From NCBI GenBank assembly GCA_016713535.1, contig JADJOY010000020.1, positions 1 through 64,000 on the forward strand: a DNA stretch of 64,000 nucleotides, read 5' to 3'. The position numbers were made by a program, and so were the translations under genes. Of the stretch, positions 26,615 to 34,362 are shown in pieces. Numbering within the stretch: position 1 is the first letter of the stretch; each line of letters opens with the position of its first letter. This stretch comes from Deltaproteobacteria bacterium (GTDB lineage: Bacteria; JADJOY01). The notes beneath the pieces were generated by a model. The model made no database searches, was not told where the DNA came from, and worked only from the letters and a program-made list of their open reading frames with translations.

Positions 26615-27913
26615 ATGAAGCGATGGCGACGATCACGGACCCTGGCGCTGGCGTGGGTCTGCTCGGTGGCCGCGGGCAGCGCCGCGCTCCACGTCGGGCG
26701 CTCGGACGCCCGCGCGGCCACCGGGGACGCCGCCGTATCCGCCGACCCGGCCGACGCCGAGCCCGCGGCGGCTCGGGTCGACTACCTGACGCTCGCCGCC
26801 GGCGCGATCCCGGTCTCCGTGGGCGGCAGCGGCGCCCGGCTCGGCGCCTCGTTCGAGAAGGCGATCCGCGCCGTCGACGGCGACCCCACGGGGTTCGGGC
26901 TGCTGCTCAAGCCGGGCCCGGCCGACACCGACACCGAGTTCGTCTACGAGCTCCCCGCCCCCACGGTCTTCGACCGCTTCGCGGTGCCGAACGTGCTCGA
27001 GACCCCGAGCCCGTCCGCCACCTTCACGCGCCACGTCGAGCTCCTCGGTTCGGCGGTGGGTCCCGACGCCGGGTTCACGACCCTGGCGTCCGCGACCCTC
27101 GCCACCCACCGTTCTCGCGGCGAGGTCACCGAGATCCTGCCGAGCGCGCAACCGTCCGTCCGGTGGGTGAAGGTCCGCCTCGCCGGTGGCATCGAGCCGG
27201 CTCGGCCCGAGATGTTCCTCGAGTTCTCCGAGATCATCGGCAACGGCCGCCAGGAGGCCGCGGCCTCGTCGGATCGCTTCACCGGCGCGTGGAAGGGACG
27301 CGGCGTGCAGGTCCGGCTGGCGCAGGACGGACCGGTGGTGACCGGCTGCTACGACCGCGACGGCGAGCTCACCGGCACGGTCACCGGCAACCTCCTGCGC
27401 GCGCTCGGCGCCGAGCGCGCGACCGGCGTGCCGAGCGCGTTCATCCTCGGCGTTCGCGGCGACGGCACGCTCTTCGGCGTGCGCTCGGCGAACGGCGCGC
27501 CCTTCGCCCTCTACACCGGTGACCCGACGACCGCCGCCAGCGCGCCGAGCTGCCCGTCCAAGACCAAGCCGCTCGGCTGCGGGTCGGTGATCCACGGCAT
27601 CGGCTTCGACTTCGACAGCGCCGTGATCCGCCCCGGCGCGGCGGACGTGCTGGCGAAGCTCCACGACGGCCTGAAGGACGACCGCGCCAGCGCCATCGTG
27701 ATCGAGGGCCACACGTCCAGCGAGGGCACCGATCGCTACAACGAGGAGCTGTCGGGTCGCCGCGCACAGGCGGTGCGCGAGGACCTCGTGCGGCGCGGGA
27801 TCGCCGCCGGCCGGATCTCGGCGGTGGGCGTGGGCGAGAAGCGCCCGATCGCGAGCAACGCCGACGAGAACGGACGGTCGATGAACCGGCGCGTCGAGGT
27901 CCACTGCCGCTGA
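26615..27913 (+). CDS. OmpA-family C-terminal domain protein
   Basis: The 432-residue protein starts at ATG 26615 behind GGGGAG. A signal peptide is followed by a beta-rich domain of about 280 residues (residues 40-310) with carbohydrate-binding-like strands (FDRFAVPNVLETPS, RWVKVRLAGGIEPARP). The last 110 residues are an OmpA peptidoglycan-binding domain: GIGFDFDSAVIRPGAADVL, VIEGHTSSEGTDRYNEELSG, RRAQAVREDL and NRRVEVHC. The Asp and Arg residues that hold diaminopimelate are present. It likely tethers the outer envelope to peptidoglycan. Confidence 0.85.
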   Translation: MKRWRRSRTLALAWVCSVAAGSAALHVGRSDARAATGDAAVSADPADAEPAAARVDYLTLAAGAIPVSVGGSGARLGASFEKAIRAVDGDPTGFGLLLKPGPADTDTEFVYELPAPTVFDRFAVPNVLETPSPSATFTRHVELLGSAVGPDAGFTTLASATLATHRSRGEVTEILPSAQPSVRWVKVRLAGGIEPARPEMFLEFSEIIGNGRQEAAASSDRFTGAWKGRGVQVRLAQDGPVVTGCYDRDGELTGTVTGNLLRALGAERATGVPSAFILGVRGDGTLFGVRSANGAPFALYTGDPTTAASAPSCPSKTKPLGCGSVIHGIGFDFDSAVIRPGAADVLAKLHDGLKDDRASAIVIEGHTSSEGTDRYNEELSGRRAQAVREDLVRRGIAAGRISAVGVGEKRPIASNADENGRSMNRRVEVHCR

Positions 27914-27992
27914 CGGCGTCGGGTAGGGTGTCAGCCGTGGACCTCGCCGATCACCGGCGAGTGGATGTCGGTGCCGGTGCGGAGTCGACCTC

Positions 27993-29186
27993 GTGTGGAT
28001 CGTCGTCGCGGTTCTCGCGCTGATTCTCGGGTACGTGTGGGCGCGCCTGGTGCGCGCCCCGCGGTGGCCGCGGCGCGCCACGTGGATCGCGACGCTCGCG
28101 TATCTGGTGTTCGTCGCGGCCTCGCTCGGGGCGCTCTCGTTCGGCGACGAGGGTCCGGCGACCGAGCCGGGGCCGATCCGGCTCGTCGGGCTGATGGGCG
28201 CGGGTGTCCTCTTCTACGCGCTCGTCTACTTCCTGGCCGCCGGGCTCACGCTGCGCCTGTCCCGGCTCGCTCGCCGGTGGCGTGCGCGCCGCGATCCGCG
28301 ACCGGCGCTCCCGACTCCGCCTCCCACCTCGTCCGGCGCGATCGACCGCCGGACGTTCGTCGCGCGCGTGACGGCAGCGGGGGTGAGTGTCGCGGCCACC
28401 ACGACCGCGGCGGTCGGCTTCCGGAACGCGTGGGACCTCGACCTACCCGAGGTGGTCGTGTCGCTGCCCAAGCTGCCGCGGGCGCTCGACGGCTTCCGGA
28501 TCGTGCAGATGAGCGACGTCCACGTCGGGCGGGTGCTCACCGATCTGTTCCTCGACCACGTCGTCGAGCAGACGCTGCGCCTGCGGCCCGACGCGGTGGT
28601 CATCACCGGCGACCTGATCGAGGGCCGCGCGGCGCGCCTCGCCCCCGAGCTGGCGCCGCTCGGGCGCCTCGCCGAGCGCTGCGGCGTCTACTACGTCACC
28701 GGCAACCACGAGTACTACGCGGGCGACGCGGTCGACTGGGTGGAACGGCTGCGGGCGCTCGGCGTGCGGGTGCTGGTGAACGAGCGTGCCGCGCTCGGCG
28801 ATCGCGATCCGCGCGGCGCGCAGTTCGATCTGGCCGGGATCCCGGATCAAGACGCCGCGCGGTTCGTCGCCTCGCACGCGCCCGACCTCGGCCAGGCGCT
28901 CGCCGGGCGCGACGCGGAGCGCGCGCTGGTGGTGCTCGCGCACCGTCCCGCGCAGATCGAGCAGGCCACACGCCACCACGCGGATCTGCAGATCTCCGGG
29001 CACACCCACGGCGGCCAGGCCTTCCCGTTTTCACTGCTCGTGCACCTCGCCGAGCCCTACGTCGCGGGCCTCCATCGTCACGGGGACGAGACCCAGATCT
29101 ACGTGTCTCGCGGCACGGGCTTCTTCGGCCCACCGCTCAGGGTGCTCGCTCCCGCCGAGCTGACCTCGATCATGTTGACGAGCTGA
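27993..29186 (+). CDS. Membrane-anchored metallophosphoesterase (YkuE/YaeI type)
   Basis: The 397-residue protein has three or so N-terminal membrane helices (VVAVLALILGYVWARL, ATWIATLAYLVFVAASLGAL, LMGAGVLFYALVYFLAAGL). A twin-arginine-like start of the catalytic module follows (DRRTFVARVTAAGVSVAATT). The calcineurin-like domain has all motifs: MSDVHVGR, GDLIEGR, GNHEYY, AHRP and SGHTHGGQ. These bind two metals. Relatives hydrolyse UDP-2,3-diacylglucosamine-like or phosphodiester substrates; the substrate here is unknown. GTG 27993 is the likely start. Confidence 0.87.
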   Translation: MWIVVAVLALILGYVWARLVRAPRWPRRATWIATLAYLVFVAASLGALSFGDEGPATEPGPIRLVGLMGAGVLFYALVYFLAAGLTLRLSRLARRWRARRDPRPALPTPPPTSSGAIDRRTFVARVTAAGVSVAATTTAAVGFRNAWDLDLPEVVVSLPKLPRALDGFRIVQMSDVHVGRVLTDLFLDHVVEQTLRLRPDAVVITGDLIEGRAARLAPELAPLGRLAERCGVYYVTGNHEYYAGDAVDWVERLRALGVRVLVNERAALGDRDPRGAQFDLAGIPDQDAARFVASHAPDLGQALAGRDAERALVVLAHRPAQIEQATRHHADLQISGHTHGGQAFPFSLLVHLAEPYVAGLHRHGDETQIYVSRGTGFFGPPLRVLAPAELTSIMLTS

Positions 29187-29210
29187 GCGCGCGACGAAGC
29201 GCGCGCCTCC

Positions 29211-29423
29211 GCCGCTGCACCGCAGGTGCCGCCGGGGAACGGACACGAGTCGGACCCATCGAGCCCGGTCCCGGGCGACCTCGCGGTCGCCCCTACGAGC
29301 TGCACCGTAGGTGTAGCGGCGGGCGCAAGCGCCAGCCGGACCCATCGATCCCGCTCCCGGGCGACCTCACGGTCGCCCCTACGAGCTGCACCGTAGGTGT
29401 AGCGGCGGGCGCGAGCCCGCCGG
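29211..29423. repeat. 87-bp tandem repeat with hairpins
   Basis: Two near-identical units begin at 29251 and 29338 (CGGACCCATCGA...CCCGGGCGACCTC), and a degenerate partial unit lies upstream from 29211. Each holds GGGCGACC/GGTCGCCC with a TCGC or TCAC loop, then GTAGGTGTAGCGGCGGGCGC. They fill the gap between two convergent genes, so they may also stop transcription. Confidence 0.8.
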
Positions 29424-29443
29424 GGTGCGCTCGGCCCGCGACC

Positions 29444-30110
29444 TCAGCCGCCCGGCGGGAGCAGCGGGACGTCGACCACCACGTCGGCGCGCGCGGCGAT
29501 CAGGTCGGTGAGCACGTCCACGTCGAGGCCCGCCGGGTCCCACGTCCGGGACCGCCACCCGTGGCGGGTAGCTGAGGAACGCGAGGAACACGCTGTCACC
29601 CGGTGCCAGGTCGGTGACGAACTCGGCGGTGAGCGGCGGCTCGTCGCCCTCCACCGGCTCGAAGAGCGCGCTCGCGGTACGCCACGCCCCCACGAAGTCG
29701 GCTCGCCGCACGGCGCCCAGGAACTCGGTGCCGTCACCGTAGCCGTCGGGTGAGATCGTGATCGAGAACGCGCAACCCCCGGTCTTCGACGCGCAGTGGA
29801 TGCCGGTCGTGACCGGGGCGCCGGTGTCGGAGAGGGGCTCACCGAGACCGGGGGCGCCCGACGGCGGAACCGACGCCGGCGCGTTCGCGCCGCACAGCAG
29901 GAAGTCGTCGGGCACGAGCGCGCAGGTTCCGTGCGTCACGGCGTCGCGGATCGCGCTCTGCTCGCTGATCGCGGCGGCCGAGACCTCGGGGTCGAAGCCG
30001 CTCGAGCCGCTGCCACACGCGCTCGCCAGGCCGGCGAGCGCGGCGATCGCGACCAGGCGCGCCAGCGCCGTCGCCACCCCCACTCGCCGCAGATGCCGCG
30101 CGAACCTCAT
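29444..30110 (-). CDS. Lipoprotein of unknown function (one frameshift)
   Basis: ATG 30110 with GGAG upstream starts a signal peptide with lipobox LASACGSG. The mature part of about 190 residues contains four cysteines (HGTCALV, FLLCGAN, HCASKTGGC), strands typical of a small beta domain, and APGDSVFLAFLSYPP. Near 29545-29575 the coding frame shifts by one base; the natural C-terminus is LDVDVLTDLIAARADVVVDV, ending at 29444. It starts three bases after the stop of the regulator gene, so the two are co-transcribed. I recognise no family. Confidence 0.7.
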
Positions 30111-30113
30111 CGA

Positions 30114-30965
30114 TCACTCCTTCTGGGTGCCCGCCACCAGGATCCGCACGAAGTCCGCGGGCACGGCGACGCGCGACGCGCCCGGGCCGCGCCCATCGCC
30201 GGCGCCGTCGCCGCTCGCCGCGAACTCCTTCACGACCTCCTGGATCGCGCCGTCGAGCTTGTTGCGGAACGCGTCGACGCGCTCGGGCGAGATCAACAGG
30301 AAGTGGTTCTTGAGGTACGTGCCGCGCCGGTCACGGACCAGCTTGTCGGTGAGGCTCTTGGCGAAGATCGCCGCGAACTCGAGCGCAAGGTCGAGCCGCT
30401 CGTCGGACGCCTGGGCGTGGATGTGGTGGCCCATCTTGCGCACCTCGCGGGCGCCGACCTCGATCAAGCCCTTCTCGGCGAGCACGGTCTCGATGCGCTT
30501 GGCGTCGGCGCGGCTCGCCTTGCCGAACGCGTCCTCGAGTGCCCCGTTCACCGCCTTGCGGAACGTGGCGAGCGGCACCGGCGAGCCGTCGTCGGGCAGC
30601 GCCGCGAAGGCCTGCGAGAGCGCCATCGAGAACGACACGCCGGGTGTGGGCTCGTCGCCCTCGCCGCCATCGTCCACCGCCGCGCCGGCCATCGCGCGGC
30701 GGATCTCGCGCGCCAGCGCGCGCACCATGCGATCGCGATAGAGCACGGCGAGCAGCTCGCGCGAATCCTCGCCGCGCAGCTTGGCGAGCTTCCGCACCAG
30801 CTCCTCGTTGGGGAAGCGCTCGCCCTTCTCGATGTAGCCGAGCAGCACGGGATCCACGCCGAGCTCGGCGGCGAAGCGCCGGATCGTCCAGTCGCGGCCG
30901 CGCAGCACCCGCGTCTCGTAGAAGAGCTCACGGATGCCCTTGAAGGTCGAGGGAAGTCCACTCAT
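30114..30965 (-). CDS. XRE-like helix-turn-helix regulator with DUF4423-like C-terminal domain
   Basis: The 283-residue protein from ATG 30965 begins with an XRE-type DNA-binding domain (DWTIRRFAAELGVDPVLLGY, IEKGERFPNEELVRKLAKL). The C-terminal half (residues 150-265: FRKAVNGALEDAFGKASRAD, HHIHAQASDERLDLALEFA, HFLLISPERVDAFRNKLDG) resembles the DUF4423/TIGR02147 regulators. That group is often encoded beside surface proteins. It heads a two-gene unit with a lipoprotein and is divergent from an Ig-like lipoprotein gene. It may control both through the AT-rich repeats between them. Confidence 0.72.
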   Translation of the reverse strand: MSGLPSTFKGIRELFYETRVLRGRDWTIRRFAAELGVDPVLLGYIEKGERFPNEELVRKLAKLRGEDSRELLAVLYRDRMVRALAREIRRAMAGAAVDDGGEGDEPTPGVSFSMALSQAFAALPDDGSPVPLATFRKAVNGALEDAFGKASRADAKRIETVLAEKGLIEVGAREVRKMGHHIHAQASDERLDLALEFAAIFAKSLTDKLVRDRRGTYLKNHFLLISPERVDAFRNKLDGAIQEVVKEFAASGDGAGDGRGPGASRVAVPADFVRILVAGTQKE

Positions 30966-31004
30966 GGGCTGCGCCGAGGATAGCGCAGGCGGCGGACGCA
31001 CTCA

Positions 31005-31061
31005 AACAAGATTGGTTGTTGACACGAACTAAGATTGATTGCTATACAAACAACACTTGTT
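31005..31061 (+). promoter_or_regulatory. Sigma-70-like promoter with operator-like repeats
   Basis: TTGACA (31019-31024) and TATACA (31043-31048) are separated by 18 bases, an unusually good housekeeping promoter in this GC-rich sequence, directed to the lipoprotein gene at 31225. Direct repeats AAGATTGGTTG (31008-31018) and AAGATTGATTG (31031-31041), 23 bases apart, overlap it. AACAAG (31005-31010) and CTTGTT (31056-31061) flank it as inverted repeats. The divergent XRE regulator is the obvious candidate to bind here (inference). Confidence 0.65.
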
Positions 31062-31128
31062 AATTCGATAGGCGGCGACGCCGCACGCGGCCGCACCCCG
31101 ACGAGGTCCGTTCCAGACGCATACCGTT

Positions 31129-31198
31129 CCAGGCGCGGGCCGCTCGCGGGAGCTGACGGGAGACAGTCTCCCGAGGGCGCCCGCGCCTGGCGCTTTTT
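31129..31198 (+). terminator. Leader hairpin followed by T-run (attenuator or short RNA terminator)
   Basis: A perfect 12-bp outer stem, CCAGGCGCGGGC (31129-31140) with GCCCGCGCCTGG (31179-31190), encloses an inner hairpin (GGGAG/CTCCC around 31158-31172) and is followed by TTTTT (31194-31198). It lies between the promoter at 31019-31048 and the start codon at 31225. It could therefore attenuate the gene or end a leader RNA of about 145 nucleotides. Confidence 0.65.
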
Positions 31199-31224
31199 CC
31201 CCGGTCGACCACCCCGGAGGCCCC

Positions 31225-33831
31225 ATGCACCGCACCCCGTCGTCCGCCCCGTCCCGGCTCCGTGTCGCCCGCCCGCTCGCCACGTTCGCGGCGATGGCCG
31301 CCCTCGCCACCACGCTCGCGTGCGGCTCCGGCGGCGGGGATGGCGGCTCCGATGACGCGACGGTGCTGCCGCCGGCCGGCGCGCTACGCGGCCTCGCGGT
31401 GGCGTCGAGCGACCTCACCACCTGGGACAGCGGCCGCGGCGCCGCGCCCGCGGCCTCCACCGCGGCGCTCGCCGAGAGCGGCCTGGTGCCGAGCGAGCGC
31501 TTCCAGCGCGCCGTCCCCGAGGCCACCGTCGAGGTCGACGGCGCTACCGGCACCACCACCACCTCGAGCGACGGCACGTTCTTCGTGAGCGGCCTCGCCG
31601 CCGGCGATCACGTGCTGCGGCTCAGGAAGACGGTCGACGGCAACCTGCTCGACGCCTCCGTGCCGGTCCGCCTCTCGAACGAGAGCGGCACCGCGCTGCT
31701 CGTCGAGCTGAGCGCCAACGGCTTCCGCGTCATCCAGCGCTATCGCGACGGCGGGCGCACCGTCGAGCGCATCCTCGCGCCCAACGGCTCGACCCGCTCG
31801 ACCAGCGACGCCGCGCTCACCGCGTACGCACTGCCGGGTGGCGCCACGTACACCGATGCCAACGGCGACGGCGCTCCCGACGGCTGCGCGGTCACGGGCT
31901 CCGACGCCGCGGCGCCCCCGCCGCCGTCGGCGGTGCCCGACGAGCCGACCACCGAACCCGCGCCGCCGCCGATCCCGCGCCCGCAGCCGTGCACGATCGG
32001 CCCGGTCACCCGGATCGAGCTGCAGATCTACCTGCCCGGCCCCACGTTCGTGGTCGGCCAGACCGCCTACGTCGCGGCGACGGGCTTCGACGCGAGCGGC
32101 AACGCACAGGACGTGACCCAGATCGTGACGTGGGAGTCGAGCAACCCCGCGGTGGCGAGCGTCGACGGCTGGGGCGCGGTCACCGGCCGCGCCCCCGGCA
32201 AGACCCGCCTGCGCGCGGAGCTCGGGACGATCGAGAGTGACGACGTCGAGGTCCGGGTCGAGCCGCGCCCGCCGCTCACGGCGCTCTTCGTCCAGAACCT
32301 CGACTGCTACTTCCTGCCGGTCGTGGGCGTGCCGACGCCTCCGCCCGGCGCCGTCGACACGCCGGCCCCCGAGACCGGCGGCGGCTCCGACGGCTCGAGC
32401 GGCGGCGGAAGTGGTGGCAGCGGCGGGGTACCCGTGCCGCCCGCCGACGACCTCTTCTTTCCCTACCCGTGCAGCTCGGTGGTCGAGGTCGGCGCCACGC
32501 GCCACTACGCCGCCACCGGTCAGTTCGGCGACACCTACTACGAGGACGTGACCGGCCAGGTGACCTGGGACGTGAGCCCGGGCTCGGTGGGCACGCTCGG
32601 CACCGACGGTCTCTTCACGGCCGTCGCGGCCGGCGACGCCTCGATCACCGCGCGCCTCTCGGGTGTCACCAGCGATCCCACGCCGATTCGCGTCGTGACC
32701 GAGCCCACGCTGGTCTCGGTCGACGTCTACACGGACTTCCCGCTCCCCGTGCCCCTCGCGGAGACGCCGAAGCCCGATTCCACAGGTTCTTCAGGGGAAG
32801 GCTCGGCGTCGGGTGGCTCAACCACCCCGACCCCTCCGCTGCCCGGCACCGAGCCTTCACCCGTTTCTCCCGACATTCTTCCCTGCGCCGGCGAGGACTG
32901 CCTGCCCTACGCGCAGACCGTGCTGATGGGCGACACGATCCAGTTCCACGCCGTGGCGCGCTACGACACCGGCCTCACCCGCGACGTGACCGGCGAGGTC
33001 CAGTGGTCGTCGTCCGCGGCGCTCGTGGGCTTGGTCGGCCCCGCCGGCAAGATGACGGCGTTGCTCCCCGGCACCACCGACATCCGCGCGTCGTTCGCGG
33101 GCGTGACGAGCGCAGCCGTGACCATCCAGGTGGTCAAGCAGGCGACCGCACAGGGGCTCTTCATCTACGCCGAGGGACCGTCGTTCATCGCCAAGAAGGG
33201 CGAGACCACGTACTTCCACGCCACCGCCTACTACGACGTCACCGGCCTGGTGCGCGACGTCACCGGTGAGGTCACCTGGAGGTCCTCGGATCCGAAGACC
33301 GCGAGCTTCGCGTCGCCGGGTGCGCTGGTCGGCAAGAGCGCCGGCTTCGTCGACGTCACCGCCTCGCTCGGCTCGCTCACCAGCAGCCCGGTGCGCCTCG
33401 AGGTGTGGCAGACCTCGAACCTCAACTACTGCGACCCGAACGCGGTGAACGGTTCGACCTGGAGCGACGATCTCAACCGGGTCACCCTCGAGACCGACTG
33501 CGCGAGCTACGCCCGCGGCGCCACCGTGACGATGCGCTACACGATCGACGAGGTACGTCCCAACCCGGCGCCGCTGATCGACCCGTGCCTCGACCTCTTC
33601 GTCTACCGCGGCGAGACGCTGGTCCGCACCGTGCGCGAGGAAGGCTGCGGCCAGACGATCGTCCCCGAGCCGGCGGCGGCGCCGGCCGACGCGGCGCTGT
33701 ACCAGACCCTCGCGTTCTGGGACCAGCGCGACGAGCGCGGTGCCCTCGTGGAGCCCGGCGACTACCGCATCGTGGGCGTCTTCTACATCTACTACGACCC
33801 GGTCATCGAGGTCGGCATCGAGGTCCGATGA
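31225..33831 (+). CDS. Large lipoprotein with bacterial Ig-like (BIG_2) domains
   Basis: The 868-residue protein has a signal peptide and lipobox (TTLACGSG). After a carboxypeptidase-regulatory-like beta domain (PEATVEVDGATGTTTT, SSDGTFFVSGLAAGDH) come four BIG_2-type repeats. They are recognisable by DVTQIVTWESSNPAVASV, DVTGQVTWDVSPGSVGTL, DVTGEVQWSSSAALVGLV and DVTGEVTWRSSDPKTASF, separated by Pro/Gly/Ser linkers. A unique C-terminal domain contains YCDPNAV and EEGCGQ cysteines. It is an outer-membrane-anchored adhesin-like or stalk protein. GGAGG precedes ATG 31225. The stop overlaps the next start. Confidence 0.86.
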   Translation: MHRTPSSAPSRLRVARPLATFAAMAALATTLACGSGGGDGGSDDATVLPPAGALRGLAVASSDLTTWDSGRGAAPAASTAALAESGLVPSERFQRAVPEATVEVDGATGTTTTSSDGTFFVSGLAAGDHVLRLRKTVDGNLLDASVPVRLSNESGTALLVELSANGFRVIQRYRDGGRTVERILAPNGSTRSTSDAALTAYALPGGATYTDANGDGAPDGCAVTGSDAAAPPPPSAVPDEPTTEPAPPPIPRPQPCTIGPVTRIELQIYLPGPTFVVGQTAYVAATGFDASGNAQDVTQIVTWESSNPAVASVDGWGAVTGRAPGKTRLRAELGTIESDDVEVRVEPRPPLTALFVQNLDCYFLPVVGVPTPPPGAVDTPAPETGGGSDGSSGGGSGGSGGVPVPPADDLFFPYPCSSVVEVGATRHYAATGQFGDTYYEDVTGQVTWDVSPGSVGTLGTDGLFTAVAAGDASITARLSGVTSDPTPIRVVTEPTLVSVDVYTDFPLPVPLAETPKPDSTGSSGEGSASGGSTTPTPPLPGTEPSPVSPDILPCAGEDCLPYAQTVLMGDTIQFHAVARYDTGLTRDVTGEVQWSSSAALVGLVGPAGKMTALLPGTTDIRASFAGVTSAAVTIQVVKQATAQGLFIYAEGPSFIAKKGETTYFHATAYYDVTGLVRDVTGEVTWRSSDPKTASFASPGALVGKSAGFVDVTASLGSLTSSPVRLEVWQTSNLNYCDPNAVNGSTWSDDLNRVTLETDCASYARGATVTMRYTIDEVRPNPAPLIDPCLDLFVYRGETLVRTVREEGCGQTIVPEPAAAPADAALYQTLAFWDQRDERGALVEPGDYRIVGVFYIYYDPVIEVGIEVR

Positions 33832-34346
33832 GCTCCCTTCGAGTTCCGTCGCCAGCCCCGTCCGGCGCCCCCGCGCGCGGCCCGCGGGCACGCCCCGCGC
33901 GACGCGCGGGCGGCCTGGCGCTCCTCGCCGCGGCGCTGGTGACCGCGTTCGCCACCGGCTGCGGCTCGAGCACCTCGATCGCGGGCGGCTACGACCCACC
34001 CCCGCCCGGCGATCCGGCGCACGGCGCCAGCGCGCAGGTCCTCATCGGCAACCAGGGCCTGGTGATCTGGGTGGGGATCGACTCGGCCGACACCGTCGAG
34101 CAGCTCCGCGCCGACCAGCGCACCGGCAAGGTCGAGTGGCTGATCGCGGAGGTCGTTCCGGACGAGGCGTACCCGCTGGGCTTCTACTTCGCGCCGGGCG
34201 AGGTGACGGCCGCCGAGATCACCGCCGAAGGGATCCAGACCACCCTGCCGCAGATCGAGGCCGATCCATCCTACTACCGCGTCGGCGGGCCGGGGGTCTT
34301 CGCCAAGTGGGCCGTGCTCGCCGACGTCCTGAAGGTCAGCGAGTGA
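33828..34346 (+). CDS. Lipoprotein of unknown function
   Basis: The 172-residue product starts at an ATG that overlaps the upstream stop (ATGA), so it is coupled to the Ig-like lipoprotein. A long basic lead and hydrophobic helix end in the lipobox AFATGCGSS. The mature part of about 125 residues is acidic with no cysteines (LIGNQGLVIWVGIDSADTV, GFYFAPGEVTAAEITAEG). No family is recognised. Coupled translation suggests it forms a complex with, or helps assemble, the Ig-like protein. Confidence 0.72.
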   Translation: MSSLRVPSPAPSGAPARGPRARPARRAGGLALLAAALVTAFATGCGSSTSIAGGYDPPPPGDPAHGASAQVLIGNQGLVIWVGIDSADTVEQLRADQRTGKVEWLIAEVVPDEAYPLGFYFAPGEVTAAEITAEGIQTTLPQIEADPSYYRVGGPGVFAKWAVLADVLKVSE

Positions 34347-34362
34347 GCCGGCGCGGCGCAGC

